Shown here piece after piece: positions 26,340 to 36,800 of a DNA stretch of 38,708 nucleotides. The notes beneath the pieces were generated by a model. The model was not told the origin of the DNA. It did no database searches and saw only the letters and a program-made list of their open reading frames with translations. A program made the position numbers and the translations under genes. The stretch is from Ignavibacteria bacterium. GTDB taxonomy: Bacteria > Bacteroidota > Ignavibacteria > Tepidaquicellales > OLB5. Location: contig JABFSP010000211.1 in the NCBI GenBank assembly GCA_013140565.1, positions 1 through 38,708 of the forward strand, written 5' to 3'. The number at the start of each line of letters is the position of its first letter. The first letter of the stretch is position 1.

Positions 26340-27284
26340 CTAAATGTTTTTAGTCTCTTCTACAATAAATGTCGGGCGTTTTCTGGTCGCATCAAAATTA
26401 CGCCAAAGGTATTCACCCACAATGCCGATACTGAGAAGTATCAGTCCGCCTGTTACAAATATCGCGGCTATCAGCGCCGGTATGCCAAACAGCGGGGCAT
26501 CCATAATAATTTTTCTTAGTATGACGTACAGCGCGAGTAAAAATGCCGGAACCCATGTTAGCATACCTATAAATGAAGCGATCCTCAGCGGTCGGGCAGA
26601 AAACCCGAAGAAAGTATCAAAGGCAAGTTTTAGCCTTTTGAAAAAAGACCATCTGGATTTTCCCAGCTTACGCTCCCTGCGGTGATAGTTCAAAAATCTT
26701 TTACCGAAACCAAGCCATATTATCTGGACCGTTAAGTGAGAGTTCTTCTCGTCCATATCCACCAGTATTTTAGTCTGCTGCTTATTTATCATAAACATAT
26801 CAAATCCCTTTTTGGGATAATCGGGGAGCACAAGCGCGCGGAAGATCTTGTAGAACGCAGCGGAAAATAACTTGGATAAAAATGGATCTGTGCGGCTTTG
26901 CCTTACGCAAAGTACCAGGTCGCGTTTATTGCCAAGCACCCACTCATCATACATTTGCGGTATCAGCTCCGGCGGGTCCTGCAGGTCTGCCGCAAGGAAA
27001 ACCACTGCATCTCCGGTTGCAAAGTTCATTCCGGAAAGTATAGCTACATATGCGCCGTGGTTCTTTGAAAGTTTTACAAGCTTCACCCTGTTATCGGCTG
27101 CCGCAATTTCCTGCATAACGCGGTATGATTCATCTTTGGAACCATCATCAACCAAGATGATCTCGTAATCAAACTTTGCAGAATGTCCGGCGAGGACCCC
27201 GCTTAAAGTGCTGTGGGTTTCCTTCAGGATATCCGCATTGTAATAAACCGGAACTATAACAGAAATTTTATCCAAAATTTTCAA
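26340..27284 (-). CDS. Glycosyltransferase family 2 (GtrB/ArnC/DPM1-like) with two C-terminal TM helices
   Basis: ISVIVPVYYNADIL, EIILVDDGSKDESYRVM, KLSKNHGAYVAILSGMNFATGDAVVFLAADLQDPPE, RRERKLGKSRWSFFKRLKLAFDTF. Confidence 0.88.
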   Translation of the reverse strand: MKILDKISVIVPVYYNADILKETHSTLSGVLAGHSAKFDYEIILVDDGSKDESYRVMQEIAAADNRVKLVKLSKNHGAYVAILSGMNFATGDAVVFLAADLQDPPELIPQMYDEWVLGNKRDLVLCVRQSRTDPFLSKLFSAAFYKIFRALVLPDYPKKGFDMFMINKQQTKILVDMDEKNSHLTVQIIWLGFGKRFLNYHRRERKLGKSRWSFFKRLKLAFDTFFGFSARPLRIASFIGMLTWVPAFLLALYVILRKIIMDAPLFGIPALIAAIFVTGGLILLSIGIVGEYLWRNFDATRKRPTFIVEETKNI

Positions 27285-27553
27285 TTTTTGTATAATTTAG
27301 CAAATAATAATAAATATTTTTTTTTATATATTAAATCCTATTAAAATAGTTATAAATCCGCAATTTATGAGCTCACCTGTTTATTGAACAGAGCGAAGCA
27401 ATTACTGTTCAGCAGGCTGGCAGGCCGGTACGGGAGTAAATACAAAAAAATTGGCCGCTGCATTTCTGCGGCGGCCGGGGGAATGGAGAAGAACAACAAC
27501 ATGAAGAAAAAAACTGCTCGAAGAAAAAACGAGGTACTATATAGGTGGAAAAC

Positions 27554-29704
27554 TTATTTTATCAGTATCATTTTTTTACTTTCAATATTTTTAGCTCCGT
27601 CTTTGCCTGTTGATTCAAGCCTGTAAATATATAAACCGCTGCCAAGGTTCTGCGCATCGAAATCAAAATCATAATAACCCGGCTGCATATCTTTTTCAGC
27701 CAGAACAGCAACCTGTTTACCTGTAATATCAAATATCTTCAGGGAAACAAATCCTGTTTCAGCTATCCTGAATCCTATCTTTGTTTTGGGGTTAAACGGA
27801 TTCGGGTAATTCTGTTCAAGCTTAAATGTACCCGGGGCTGTTGTGTTTTCAATGCCCGTCAGATTTTTGATTGGTGTATACTTTACTATGTTGTTGCACT
27901 CCACACCTGATGCGCTGTAGAATTCTCCGTTCACAATAAGATCATTGCCAAAAACCTCGAGCGCCTTTGGCCTCAGGTCCACGCCGTATTCAACACTGCA
28001 CCAGCTTACACCATTGTACCTTGCCAGCTTATTAGCTGTTACGTTATTTAATCTGCTGAAGTGTCCTCCGGCGTAAAGCTCGTTATTGCAGACCTTGAGT
28101 GTATTTATGTATCCTCTTGATACATTACAGTAAGCGCCGTCTGCACCGCTCCCTAAGGGACGCCAGAAAGTGCCGTCATATTTTGCTATGTTATAACAGA
28201 AATCATCACCCATTTTGATAAAAGAACCTCCGGCATACAACTCATCATCATAAACAGCCAGTGTATATATAGTTTTATCGCCGCCTGTAACACCTGTACC
28301 AACCGGATTCCATTTATTGCCATCCCATCTTGCTATTCCGCTTGCGGGCTGACCGTTAGCAGTATTGAAACAGCCTCCTGCATAAAGTTCTCCGCGGAAA
28401 ACCGCAAATGTATAAACCGTTCCGTTCATTCCGGATCCCATTCTGGTCCAGTTTTCACCATCCCACATTGCTACCGCGGAAAGTATTGCCGTATCAGAAC
28501 TTGTAAACCAGCCGCCGGCTATAAGCCGGCCGTTGAATTCGCAAAATGTATTTACAACATTATTAAATCCTTCGCCAACGTTTTGCCACTGGCTGCCGTT
28601 CCATTTTGCTACATGATTGACGGGGACTCCGCCAGCCGAATCAAAAAATCCTCCGGCATACAGCTCACCGTTAAAAGAAATGAGACCAACGGGCTCATGG
28701 TTCAGGCCGCTGCCAAGCGGAGACCACGTACTTCCGTTCCAGCTTGCAATGCATCTGGCGGGATTTCCGCCGGCAAGATTAAAGTAACCGCCGTTTATCA
28801 GGTTTCCGTTATGAACTGTCATTGCAGTCGAAAAATGCTCCGCATAAAATTCCATTGAACCATTACTGAACCAGTATTGTGTACCAGTGCCCAGTGGACT
28901 GAATCTTGATTGAACCGGGTTATCAAAAGCCGACCATTCAGGATCACAGCTATCCGGCGAGGGCATATAACCAAGCATCAGGTGTGATATTCCGCAGGTA
29001 GAATAACCCGGGTATGATCTATCTGAATAGAAATAAGTAAGCGAGTCTCTTGCAACCTGTCCGCTGCCTTCATTAAAACCATAATTTACAACACAGTTCG
29101 CATTTGAAAATATTTTTATATCCGCTATTGAACCCTTGAACCATAAAGACGATACATTAACGGTCTGTGGACCGTATTGAGCAAAGAACCCAACGTTACC
29201 GACTGAAAACGCGGCATTATCTGCCATACTTACATATGTAAAATCAGAATACATGTTTGTCAATACTCCGTCAACATATGTTCTGAGCGTCTGATCCGGT
29301 TTGTTATATTTTATTTCATAATCATGCCAGCTGGTATCAGCTCCAAGCTGGTAGACCCTCTTCCATGAATTGTTTATAAATATGCTTATGTAACCGCTTT
29401 CATTGTTGTTATATCCTAACATCCACCCGGCAGTGCGGCATTTACCGAAAATAAACATTGCCCTGTATGGCTCGTCTATTTTTAAACTTGTGCTTATAGA
29501 AAAGCTGTCCGTTGAACTTACCGGAAATTCCAAAGGGTTCAGGTCACCCGAACGCAAAAAATCTCCCTTGCCGTCAAATGTTAAATAGCCGTCTACATAA
29601 GGAGATGGGGGTATATTGGAATTCAGTGACGGATCGCATCCTATCTGAGCACCTGAATTTACCGTAACAAATGTTAATAGAGTTATAAATATAAAGGTCT
29701 TCAT
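27554..29704 (-). CDS. Secreted protein: LamG-like domain, seven-repeat beta-propeller-like region, T9SS type A C-terminal sorting domain
   Basis: N-terminal signal peptide (MKTFIFITLLTFVTVNSGAQ); LYAGGxF-type repeats; C-terminal FKLEQNYPNPFNPKTKIGFRIAETGFVSLKIFDITGKQVAVL...GLYIYRLES. Confidence 0.85.
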   Translation of the reverse strand: MKTFIFITLLTFVTVNSGAQIGCDPSLNSNIPPSPYVDGYLTFDGKGDFLRSGDLNPLEFPVSSTDSFSISTSLKIDEPYRAMFIFGKCRTAGWMLGYNNNESGYISIFINNSWKRVYQLGADTSWHDYEIKYNKPDQTLRTYVDGVLTNMYSDFTYVSMADNAAFSVGNVGFFAQYGPQTVNVSSLWFKGSIADIKIFSNANCVVNYGFNEGSGQVARDSLTYFYSDRSYPGYSTCGISHLMLGYMPSPDSCDPEWSAFDNPVQSRFSPLGTGTQYWFSNGSMEFYAEHFSTAMTVHNGNLINGGYFNLAGGNPARCIASWNGSTWSPLGSGLNHEPVGLISFNGELYAGGFFDSAGGVPVNHVAKWNGSQWQNVGEGFNNVVNTFCEFNGRLIAGGWFTSSDTAILSAVAMWDGENWTRMGSGMNGTVYTFAVFRGELYAGGCFNTANGQPASGIARWDGNKWNPVGTGVTGGDKTIYTLAVYDDELYAGGSFIKMGDDFCYNIAKYDGTFWRPLGSGADGAYCNVSRGYINTLKVCNNELYAGGHFSRLNNVTANKLARYNGVSWCSVEYGVDLRPKALEVFGNDLIVNGEFYSASGVECNNIVKYTPIKNLTGIENTTAPGTFKLEQNYPNPFNPKTKIGFRIAETGFVSLKIFDITGKQVAVLAEKDMQPGYYDFDFDAQNLGSGLYIYRLESTGKDGAKNIESKKMILIK

Positions 29705-29934
29705 TTTATATGTTCCTTGTTTCTTCCCTCAAATATCACGTTATAATGTATCATTAAATATAGCTTATATCGTTAATTATTCCCCGCTTCAAAAATAGGG
29801 TATCTGGTTAGTGATTACCATACCGTAATTATGGTAGGTAGAATAAAATATTGCTTAAGCTATTGTATTTATAATAAATTATTAATGACGTAAAGGTGTT
29901 AGATGTAATTTAAAAAAGCTTAGGTTTTGGTTGT

Positions 29935-30714
29935 TTACACTTTAATATCCAGCTCTATTGGGCAGTGGTCACTTCCCATAACTTTGGGGTGAATCTTAGC
30001 ATCGGTAACCAATGAGCGCATTTCTTTGGTGATCATGAAGTAATCAATCCTCCAGCCAACATTGCGCTCGCGCGCGCGGGTAATTTGATCCCAATACGTG
30101 TACTGCTCCGGCTTTTGGTTGTATTCCCTGAATATATCTATATAACCCATGTTAATTATCAGGTCTATCCAGGCGCGTTCTTCCGGCAGGAAACCCGTGT
30201 TCTTTGAATTTTCTTTCGGGCGGGCAAGATCAATTTCTTTATGCGCGGTATTATAGTCGCCGCATATAATAATATTCTTCTGCTTCTTTCGTTTTTTTTC
30301 TACATTAAAGAACAGTTCATTATAAAAATCGAGTTTATATTTTACTCTTTCGGGTCCCCTGCCGCCGTTTGGAAAGTAAACGTTATATATAGTGAAATCC
30401 TTAAAATCAGTTTGCAGCACGCGTCCTTCGTTATCGTAGTACGGATTACCCAGCCCTTTTTTGAAATCAATTGGGGGAATTTTTGAATACGTGGCTACGC
30501 CTGAATATCCCTTTTTTTCGGCTGAAAAGAATTCGCTCCAGCATCCGCAGTATTTTTTTACTTCGTCATCAAGCTGCTCAGCTTGCGCCTTGGTTTCCTG
30601 CAGGCATAATATATCAGGCGAGGTTTTTTCGAACCACTTTGGGAAATCTTTCTTCCATATTGCTCTTATGCCGTTAACATTCCAGCAGAATATTTTTATT
30701 TCTTTTTTTGCCAT
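29935..30714 (-). CDS. xth: Exodeoxyribonuclease III
   Basis: FCWNVNGIRAIWKKDF, DILCLQETKAQ, YSGVATYSK, GDYNTAHKEIDLARPKENSKNTGFLPEERAW, GWRIDYFMITKEM, GSDHCPIELDI. Confidence 0.95.
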   Translation of the reverse strand: MAKKEIKIFCWNVNGIRAIWKKDFPKWFEKTSPDILCLQETKAQAEQLDDEVKKYCGCWSEFFSAEKKGYSGVATYSKIPPIDFKKGLGNPYYDNEGRVLQTDFKDFTIYNVYFPNGGRGPERVKYKLDFYNELFFNVEKKRKKQKNIIICGDYNTAHKEIDLARPKENSKNTGFLPEERAWIDLIINMGYIDIFREYNQKPEQYTYWDQITRARERNVGWRIDYFMITKEMRSLVTDAKIHPKVMGSDHCPIELDIKV

Positions 30715-30838
30715 TTGTTCTTTGGGTTGTACCCGCGAAAGCGGATATCCATTTAACTAATTTGTAATTATTTTTACACCAGAAGCGCTAAATTAATTGT
30801 TTGAGTTCTAAATTCATAGATTAAAATTCGGGTAAATT

Positions 30839-31255
30839 ATGCAAAGTATATTTATGGATAAGGGCAAAAAGCCCGGCGAAGCTGAATTAAAAACTGCTTT
30901 AAGCAAAACATTTCCCTACTGGAAAACTCTCGAAGAATTTACATTAAAAGCTGAGCCTTCGGCTAAAGGCGATTGGCATTTTTCGGGGCCGAAATACGGG
31001 TGGAGCTATCGCATCAGTGATAAAAAACGCGTGATCATCTACCTGCTGCCCCGTGATAAATTCTTTAAATGCGCATTTGTCTTTGGCGGAAAAGCGTATG
31101 ATGCGGTTATGGCAAGTGATGTATCGAATGAAATTAAAAATGAACTGAAAGCAGCTAAACCGTACGCTGAAGGCAGAGGAATAAGACTTGAAGTAAAAAG
31201 TAAAACTATTTTAAAAGATCTTAAAATGCTGGTGAAGATAAAAGTAGCTAACTGA
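30839..31255 (+). CDS. DUF3788 family protein
   Basis: FPYWKTLEEF, GDWHFSGPKYGWSYRISDKKRVIIYLLPRDKFFKCAFVFGGKA, YAEGRGIRLEV. Confidence 0.75.
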   Translation: MQSIFMDKGKKPGEAELKTALSKTFPYWKTLEEFTLKAEPSAKGDWHFSGPKYGWSYRISDKKRVIIYLLPRDKFFKCAFVFGGKAYDAVMASDVSNEIKNELKAAKPYAEGRGIRLEVKSKTILKDLKMLVKIKVAN

Positions 31256-31268
31256 TTATCAAAATTTT

Positions 31269-31709
31269 ATGAGATGTGAATATCAAATAATTGTAATTCC
31301 TTTTATAAAAGAATGCCCGGAGACTAAATTCATTGTAATGAAACGAAAGGATGATGAAAACTGGCAATTTATTTCGGGTGGGGGTGAAAATAGCGAAGCC
31401 CCAATAGACGCCGCAAAACGTGAGGCAGCTGAAGAAGCAAATATAGAAACCTCAAACGAGTTTTATGCTTTAGATACAATTGCGTCAATTCCTAAATATC
31501 ATTTCAGAGAACACAGAAATAAAAAAGATATTTATGTTATCCCCGAATATTCATTTGCAGTAAGGCTCAATAATTATCGTATCAAGCTTTCCGGTGAACA
31601 TACAGATCATAAATGGGCAAGTTATGAAGAAGCATTAAGTTTATTGAAATATGACAGCAATAAAACCGCCTTGTGGGAACTTATGAGCAGGTTAGAAGAT
31701 GCCGATTGA
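31269..31709 (+). CDS. NUDIX hydrolase
   Basis: NWQFISGGGENSEAPIDAAKREAAEEANIE (Nudix box GX5EX7REUXEEXGU with variations). Confidence 0.88.
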   Translation: MRCEYQIIVIPFIKECPETKFIVMKRKDDENWQFISGGGENSEAPIDAAKREAAEEANIETSNEFYALDTIASIPKYHFREHRNKKDIYVIPEYSFAVRLNNYRIKLSGEHTDHKWASYEEALSLLKYDSNKTALWELMSRLEDAD

Positions 31710-31910
31710 CAAAATTCTGATAAAATAATAAGTCCGTTAAATAATTATTTTTCTGTTTCACATACTGTAATTAACAGTTAGTTTTCCCTTCGTTAATAAC
31801 TCTCCACAATCTGTCTTTTATTCACTTTGTATGGTTTGGATGTGATATTGAAATTAACTATAAAAATATGGATATTAGTATAGCCTTCGCAAACAAATAA
31901 TACTAAAGAT

Positions 31911-32339
31911 ATGTACGAAACAGTTATCAGCCAGGTAATAAATGCACCCGTTGAGAAGGTTTTTAACGCCTGGGCAGACCCAAAGGAACTTTCAGTTTGG
32001 TTTACTACAAATGCACAGCAGAATTTTACAGTTGGCGGGAAATATTCAAACGGTGATATGGACGAAGGCGAATTCATTGAAATAGTTAAAGATAAGAAGA
32101 TCTCGTTTACCTGGGAAAGTAAAGACCACTGTCCAGGTACGTTTGTTATTGTTGAGTTTAAAAACGTAACCCCCGGGATAACGCAAATTACCATTTTACA
32201 TACAAAACTTGAATCAGAAGAACATGTATCCGGCATGAATGAAGGCTGGACATGGGCTGCTTATTCGCTAAAATCTTATCTTGAAACAGGAAAGCCTATT
32301 GATTATGCCGCCTGGAAGAGAACGATCATGGAAAAATAA
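31911..32339 (+). CDS. SRPBCC / AHSA1-like domain protein
   Basis: INAPVEKVFNAWADPKELSVWF, GGKYSNGDMDEGEFIEIVKDKKISFTWES, EGWTWAAYSLKSYLETG. Confidence 0.85.
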   Translation: MYETVISQVINAPVEKVFNAWADPKELSVWFTTNAQQNFTVGGKYSNGDMDEGEFIEIVKDKKISFTWESKDHCPGTFVIVEFKNVTPGITQITILHTKLESEEHVSGMNEGWTWAAYSLKSYLETGKPIDYAAWKRTIMEK

Positions 32340-32362
32340 TAGCGGGATATCGGTGCTTTACA

Positions 32363-33184
32363 TTACCGCTTACTAAATCCCCTCTTTATGCCTTTAAACC
32401 CGGCATCAAAAAAATTATTTATCAGCGCTGCTTGTTCTTCAGCAGATGTTTTTTCAGTAATAGCTTCATAGGTCAACAATAGACCTTGCCAGCCGGAATC
32501 ATGCAGATACGCACTCTCGGGTATATCAAGAGTATTCATTTTTCTCAGTTCGGGATGTATGGTAAAATAAACATAAGGCAGCTCGTACATTTCATCACCG
32601 TTTGATACGCCTATTTCCATATACTCATCTATTTCATCTATCTTGCGCCCGCTGAACCATTTGAAGGCATTATCAAAGTGATGCGGCCAGAGAAATATCT
32701 GTGATTTTATACCGTCGTTAAAAGGGATACCCTTATGGAAAGAATTCAGCAGCTCAGAAAAATTTACAAATTGCAGCAGGAATTCCTGCGCGGCTTCGGG
32801 GTCAATTTCCATTTTGCGCTCATTGTCAAATTCACCCGCTGTTATGTTTGGAGAGACGCTAAACTCCGCTTTTAATACATCAAGCACTTCAGCGCAAAGC
32901 TCGCTAAGTGTTTTTCCTGTTATTTTGACAGATGCATATCGGTTTTTATTATCCGCAATTTCAACAGCAAGTATTTCGGCGTTAAAGCCAATTTCCAGTT
33001 CATTTAATGCGTTCATAGGGGGCGTGCAGAAACCTTTATTTACAATGCTCAGCCATATATTATCATTCTTCGCAATTGGCTGTACCAGCGCTTCGCGCAG
33101 CCTGCCAGCAAGCCTTGCAACGGAGTGTATTCTCAGCCTGGCCTTAACATACTGCTGCTCTTGTAATGATGGGAACTTTTGCAT
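32363..33184 (-). CDS. DUF5996 family protein
   Basis: WLSIVNKGFCTPPMNALNELEIGFNAEI, SQIFLWPHHFDNAFKWFSG, HDSGWQGLLLTYEAI. Confidence 0.75.
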   Translation of the reverse strand: MQKFPSLQEQQYVKARLRIHSVARLAGRLREALVQPIAKNDNIWLSIVNKGFCTPPMNALNELEIGFNAEILAVEIADNKNRYASVKITGKTLSELCAEVLDVLKAEFSVSPNITAGEFDNERKMEIDPEAAQEFLLQFVNFSELLNSFHKGIPFNDGIKSQIFLWPHHFDNAFKWFSGRKIDEIDEYMEIGVSNGDEMYELPYVYFTIHPELRKMNTLDIPESAYLHDSGWQGLLLTYEAITEKTSAEEQAALINNFFDAGFKGIKRGFSKR

Positions 33185-33217
33185 TTTTAAAGATTTAAAG
33201 AGTCGTGGTTAAAAGAA

Positions 33218-33520
33218 TTAATTAATCAATACTCCGTATTTAGAAATACTCTCAATAAAGCCGCTTTCATCTTTTCCCTCTTCAAGGATAATAGGTTCTA
33301 TTCGGCTATCAATTTGCGATGCCAGTTTCCACAGTTTCGGTGAAACTGTTAAAAAATCTCCGGGAAATTTTTCTACAATTACAGCCAAATCTATATCACT
33401 GTCATTATTTGCCGTTCCTTTAGCAAATGAACCATATAAGATCAATTTCTTGAATTGAATGATCTTCTTTAATTCAGTTGAATACTTTTTCAGAGAATCG
33501 GCAACATCTGTTTTACCCAT
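33218..33520 (-). CDS. MNT-type nucleotidyltransferase domain protein (putative antitoxin)
   Basis: ILYGSFAKGTANNDSDIDLAVIVE (GSx10DxD). Overlaps the HEPN gene by 31 nt. Confidence 0.82.
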   Translation of the reverse strand: MGKTDVADSLKKYSTELKKIIQFKKLILYGSFAKGTANNDSDIDLAVIVEKFPGDFLTVSPKLWKLASQIDSRIEPIILEEGKDESGFIESISKYGVLIN

Positions 33521-33888
33521 ATTTGAAATTCCTTTGTTTTAGCTAATATATCAGACGTATTATTTCTGTTCAAAGATTCTAAAACCTGTTTTTTATATGA
33601 TGGATACCTTGCTTCGATATTTAATGGTTGTAGTGAAAACAAAAAATCTTTGTGGTTTTCCTTTATAATTTCGTTTAAGCCGGATAGTTCAGCCAGCTTG
33701 GTTAAATTATGCGTAAATGGTGGTATTTCATTCTTTCTAAAAACGAAGTAAGCTTTCAGCATTTTTTCGATTGATTGATGACACATAAAACCAACATAAA
33801 GGTACCTGCCTCCTTCGAGCATTACTTCTGCCGTTTCAAGATCGTAGTCTGACAGCTCTGGCCAATATGTAATTTTATTGTTGTCCAA
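33490..33888 (-). CDS. HEPN domain protein (putative toxin partner of MNT)
   Basis: DYDLETAEVMLEGGRYLYVGFMCHQSIEKMLKAYFVFRKNEIPPFTHNLTKLAELSGL typical HEPN (PF05168-type). Confidence 0.8.
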   Translation of the reverse strand: MDNNKITYWPELSDYDLETAEVMLEGGRYLYVGFMCHQSIEKMLKAYFVFRKNEIPPFTHNLTKLAELSGLNEIIKENHKDFLFSLQPLNIEARYPSYKKQVLESLNRNNTSDILAKTKEFQIWVKQMLPIL

Positions 33889-34029
33889 TATTGCAATTTA
33901 AATAATACATAATACAGATACAACTTTAATTAGAAATCAGCTCCAGTTGTTCTAATGCTAACAAAGAATCTTTCTAAAATGCGTCTGGTATACGCCCGAC
34001 ACCACTAAATTCCAAAACCTGCAACCATA

Positions 34030-34431
34030 TCATCTCACCACCGGCATTCCCGCTGATTTCCAGTGTTCAATTCCGCCCTTTAGATTATACACCTTCTCAA
34101 ACCCCATACTTTTCATTTGCTTCACCGCGCCAACACTCCTTGAGCCGGATGCGCAGTAAACTAAATATGATTTGCTTTTATCCAGTTTTTCGAGGTACGC
34201 TTTAAATCCGCTTGAAGTATAGCTCATATTCTGCGCTCCCGCAATTTTATCGCCGCCGAATTCAAACGCGCTACGCACGTCAAGTATTACAGCGTCAGGT
34301 TCTTTTGTAAACTCGCTGAATTTTTCGGGGGTAACATCTTCGGCTGTGGTTTTGGCCCCGTTAAAAAAGAACATGTACACAAAAATCAGAACTGCTGCAG
34401 CCGCTGCTGCTAATATTATTTTATTGTTCAA
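34030..34431 (-). CDS. Rhodanese-like domain protein with N-terminal TM anchor
   Basis: AVILDVRSAFEFGGDKIAGAQNMSY, YLVYCASGSRSVGAVKQMKSMGFEKVYNLKGGIEHWKSAGMPV. Confidence 0.9.
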   Translation of the reverse strand: MNNKIILAAAAAAVLIFVYMFFFNGAKTTAEDVTPEKFSEFTKEPDAVILDVRSAFEFGGDKIAGAQNMSYTSSGFKAYLEKLDKSKSYLVYCASGSRSVGAVKQMKSMGFEKVYNLKGGIEHWKSAGMPVVR

Positions 34432-34502
34432 CTTTTTTCCTGCCCGTGAAAACGGGTCTCCGTTAATTTACTGTTTTATATATTGAACAATCGCTGCTGA
34501 TT

Positions 34503-34552
34503 GTTGAGCCGCGGTTTATGCGGCGAAACCTTACTCCGCAGGAGGAAGGCTA
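34503..34552. repeat. Two-hairpin intergenic element, copy 3, 4 nt from the aconitase stop codon
   Basis: gttgaGCCGCggtttatGCGGCgaaaCCTTaCTCCgcaGGAGgAAGGcta; compensatory A-T to G-C change relative to copies 1 and 2. Confidence 0.8.
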
Positions 34553-34556
34553 ATTG

Positions 34557-36800
34557 TTAAGCTTTCTTCGCCATTAAATTCAGCGCACTGCCAACTTTGA
34601 ACCAGTCTATCTGCTGTTTATTCATTGTGTGATTCAGCATTATTTCATCGGTTGTTCCGTCTGAATGCTTCAGCGTCATTGTAACCTGACTGCCGGGAGC
34701 AATATCTTTTACATCAAGGTCTATCCTGTCATCTTCGCGTACCTTATCATAATCTGCCGGATCGGCAAACGTCAAAGGCAGCATACCCTGTTTCTTTAAA
34801 TTGGTCTCATGAATCCTAGCAAATGATTTAACTATGATAGCCTTACCGCCTAAGTGGCGCGGCTCCATAGCCGCATGCTCACGGGATGAGCCTTCACCGT
34901 AATTTTCTTCGCCAACAACAACCCATGGTATAAAGTTAGCCTTATAATGCCTTGCAACATTCGGTACTTCGTCATAGTTTCCGGTTAACAGATTCTTTAC
35001 GTGGTTAGTCTTATCGTTGAACCAGTTTAATGCGCCTATGAACATGTTATTAGAAATGTTGTCTAAATGACCTCTGAACCTTAGCCACGGACCCGCCATT
35101 GAAATATGATCGGTGGTACATTTTCCTTTTGCTTTTAAAAGCAGGTGCATGTTCTTGTAATCCTTTTCAAAATCAGGGTGAACAAAAGGGAAGAGTCTCT
35201 GCAAACGTTTGCTCTCGGGGTCAATTTCAACATTCACTCCCGTGCCATCCGCTGCCGGGGCAACGTAGCCGTTCACGCCTTTTAAATAACCGTTTTTCGG
35301 GAGCTCATCGCCTTTTGGCTCGGCAAGTTTAACATCTTCGCCTTTGCTGTTTTTAAGTGTATCGGTTAACGGATTAAATGTAAGCTTCCCCGCAAACGCA
35401 AGCGCTGTTACAATTTCAGGCGAAGCGACAAAAGCGTTTGTTGCGGGATTCCCGTCATTACGCTTTGAAAAATTCCTGTTATACGAAGTAATAATAGAAT
35501 TCTTTTCGCCCTCTTTAACGTCGTGGCGTTTCCACTGCCCGATACAGGGACCGCATGCATTTGCCAGCACCAGTCCGCCAACTTTTTCAAATATCTCAAG
35601 CTGACCGTCACGCTCAATTGTCGCGCGGATCTGCTCGCTTCCGGGCGTTATTGTAAATTCTGATTTAACCTTAAGCCCCATTTCCAGTGCCTGCTTAGCA
35701 ACTGATGCTGAACGCTCCATATCTTCATATGATGAATTAGTACAGCTTCCAATAAGCGCAACTTTTAGCTCTTCGGGGTACTCTTTATCCTTAACAGCCT
35801 GTTTGAATACTGAAATGGGCCATGCAAGATCAGGTGTGAACGGACCGTTTATGTGCGGCTCGAGCTCGCTTAAATTAATTTCAATTACCTGGTCATAATA
35901 TTTTTCGCTGCCTTCATCGGGTCTAAGGTAATCAGCAATTTCGTTGGCAAGTTTACCAACTTCTTCGCGTTCTGTAATAGCGAGGTAGTCATACATTTTT
36001 TTATCGTATGCAAAAAGTGATGTTGTGGCGCCTATTTCGGCGCCCATATTACATATGGTACCTTTGCCCGTGCAGGAAATATTATCGGCGCCTTCACCGA
36101 AATATTCAACAATTGCGCCTGTGCCGCCTTTTACGGTGAGTATACCGGCGACTTTCAGTATCACATCTTTTGGTGAAGTCCACCCGTTTAACTTGCCGGT
36201 TAATTTAACGCCTATGAGTTTGGGAAATTTTAATTCCCACGGCATTCCTGCCATAACGTCAACTGCATCAGCTCCGCCTACGCCTATTGCTATCATTCCA
36301 AGTCCGCCTGCATTAGGGGTGTGTGAATCAGTACCTATCATCATACCGCCGGGGAAAGCATAATTTTCAAGCACAACCTGGTGGATAATTCCCGCACCGG
36401 GTTTCCAGAAACCGATACCGTATTTATTTGATACGCTTGCAAGAAAATCATATACTTCCCTGTTCTCGTTTTCTGCTGTCAGCAGGTCTTTTGCTGAACC
36501 AACTTCTGCCTGTATCAAATGATCACAATGTACGGTTGATGGCACCGCAACTCTGGGTATTCCCGCAGACATAAACTGCAGCAGCGCCATCTGCGCGGTT
36601 GCATCCTGCATCGCGACCCTATCAGGCGCGAACTCAACAAAATCCTTGCCGCCTGTGTATGGATTTGCAGTTTCCCCCCATAAATGCGCATAAAGAATTT
36701 TTTCCGCATAGGTCATTGGCCTGCCTAAAACTTTTTTCGCGGCATCAACTTTTCCTTTAAATCCTGAATATACTTTTTTGATTAGATCCAGATCAAACAT
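34557..36800 (-). CDS. acn: Aconitate hydratase
   Basis: [129 protein letters not shown]. Confidence 0.95.
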   Translation of the reverse strand: MFDLDLIKKVYSGFKGKVDAAKKVLGRPMTYAEKILYAHLWGETANPYTGGKDFVEFAPDRVAMQDATAQMALLQFMSAGIPRVAVPSTVHCDHLIQAEVGSAKDLLTAENENREVYDFLASVSNKYGIGFWKPGAGIIHQVVLENYAFPGGMMIGTDSHTPNAGGLGMIAIGVGGADAVDVMAGMPWELKFPKLIGVKLTGKLNGWTSPKDVILKVAGILTVKGGTGAIVEYFGEGADNISCTGKGTICNMGAEIGATTSLFAYDKKMYDYLAITEREEVGKLANEIADYLRPDEGSEKYYDQVIEINLSELEPHINGPFTPDLAWPISVFKQAVKDKEYPEELKVALIGSCTNSSYEDMERSASVAKQALEMGLKVKSEFTITPGSEQIRATIERDGQLEIFEKVGGLVLANACGPCIGQWKRHDVKEGEKNSIITSYNRNFSKRNDGNPATNAFVASPEIVTALAFAGKLTFNPLTDTLKNSKGEDVKLAEPKGDELPKNGYLKGVNGYVAPAADGTGVNVEIDPESKRLQRLFPFVHPDFEKDYKNMHLLLKAKGKCTTDHISMAGPWLRFRGHLDNISNNMFIGALNWFNDKTNHVKNLLTGNYDEVPNVARHYKANFIPWVVVGEENYGEGSSREHAAMEPRHLGGKAIIVKSFARIHETNLKKQGMLPLTFADPADYDKVREDDRIDLDVKDIAPGSQVTMTLKHSDGTTDEIMLNHTMNKQQIDWFKVGSALNLMAKKA

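Noticed and set aside
27384-27626. 80-aa plus-strand ORF with internal MKKKTARRKNEVLYRWKTYFISIIFLLSIFLAPSLPVDSSL
   Set aside because: Resembles a signal peptide or TM peptide, but the hydrophobic half is antisense to the conserved T9SS C-terminus, so chance is more likely without transcription evidence.
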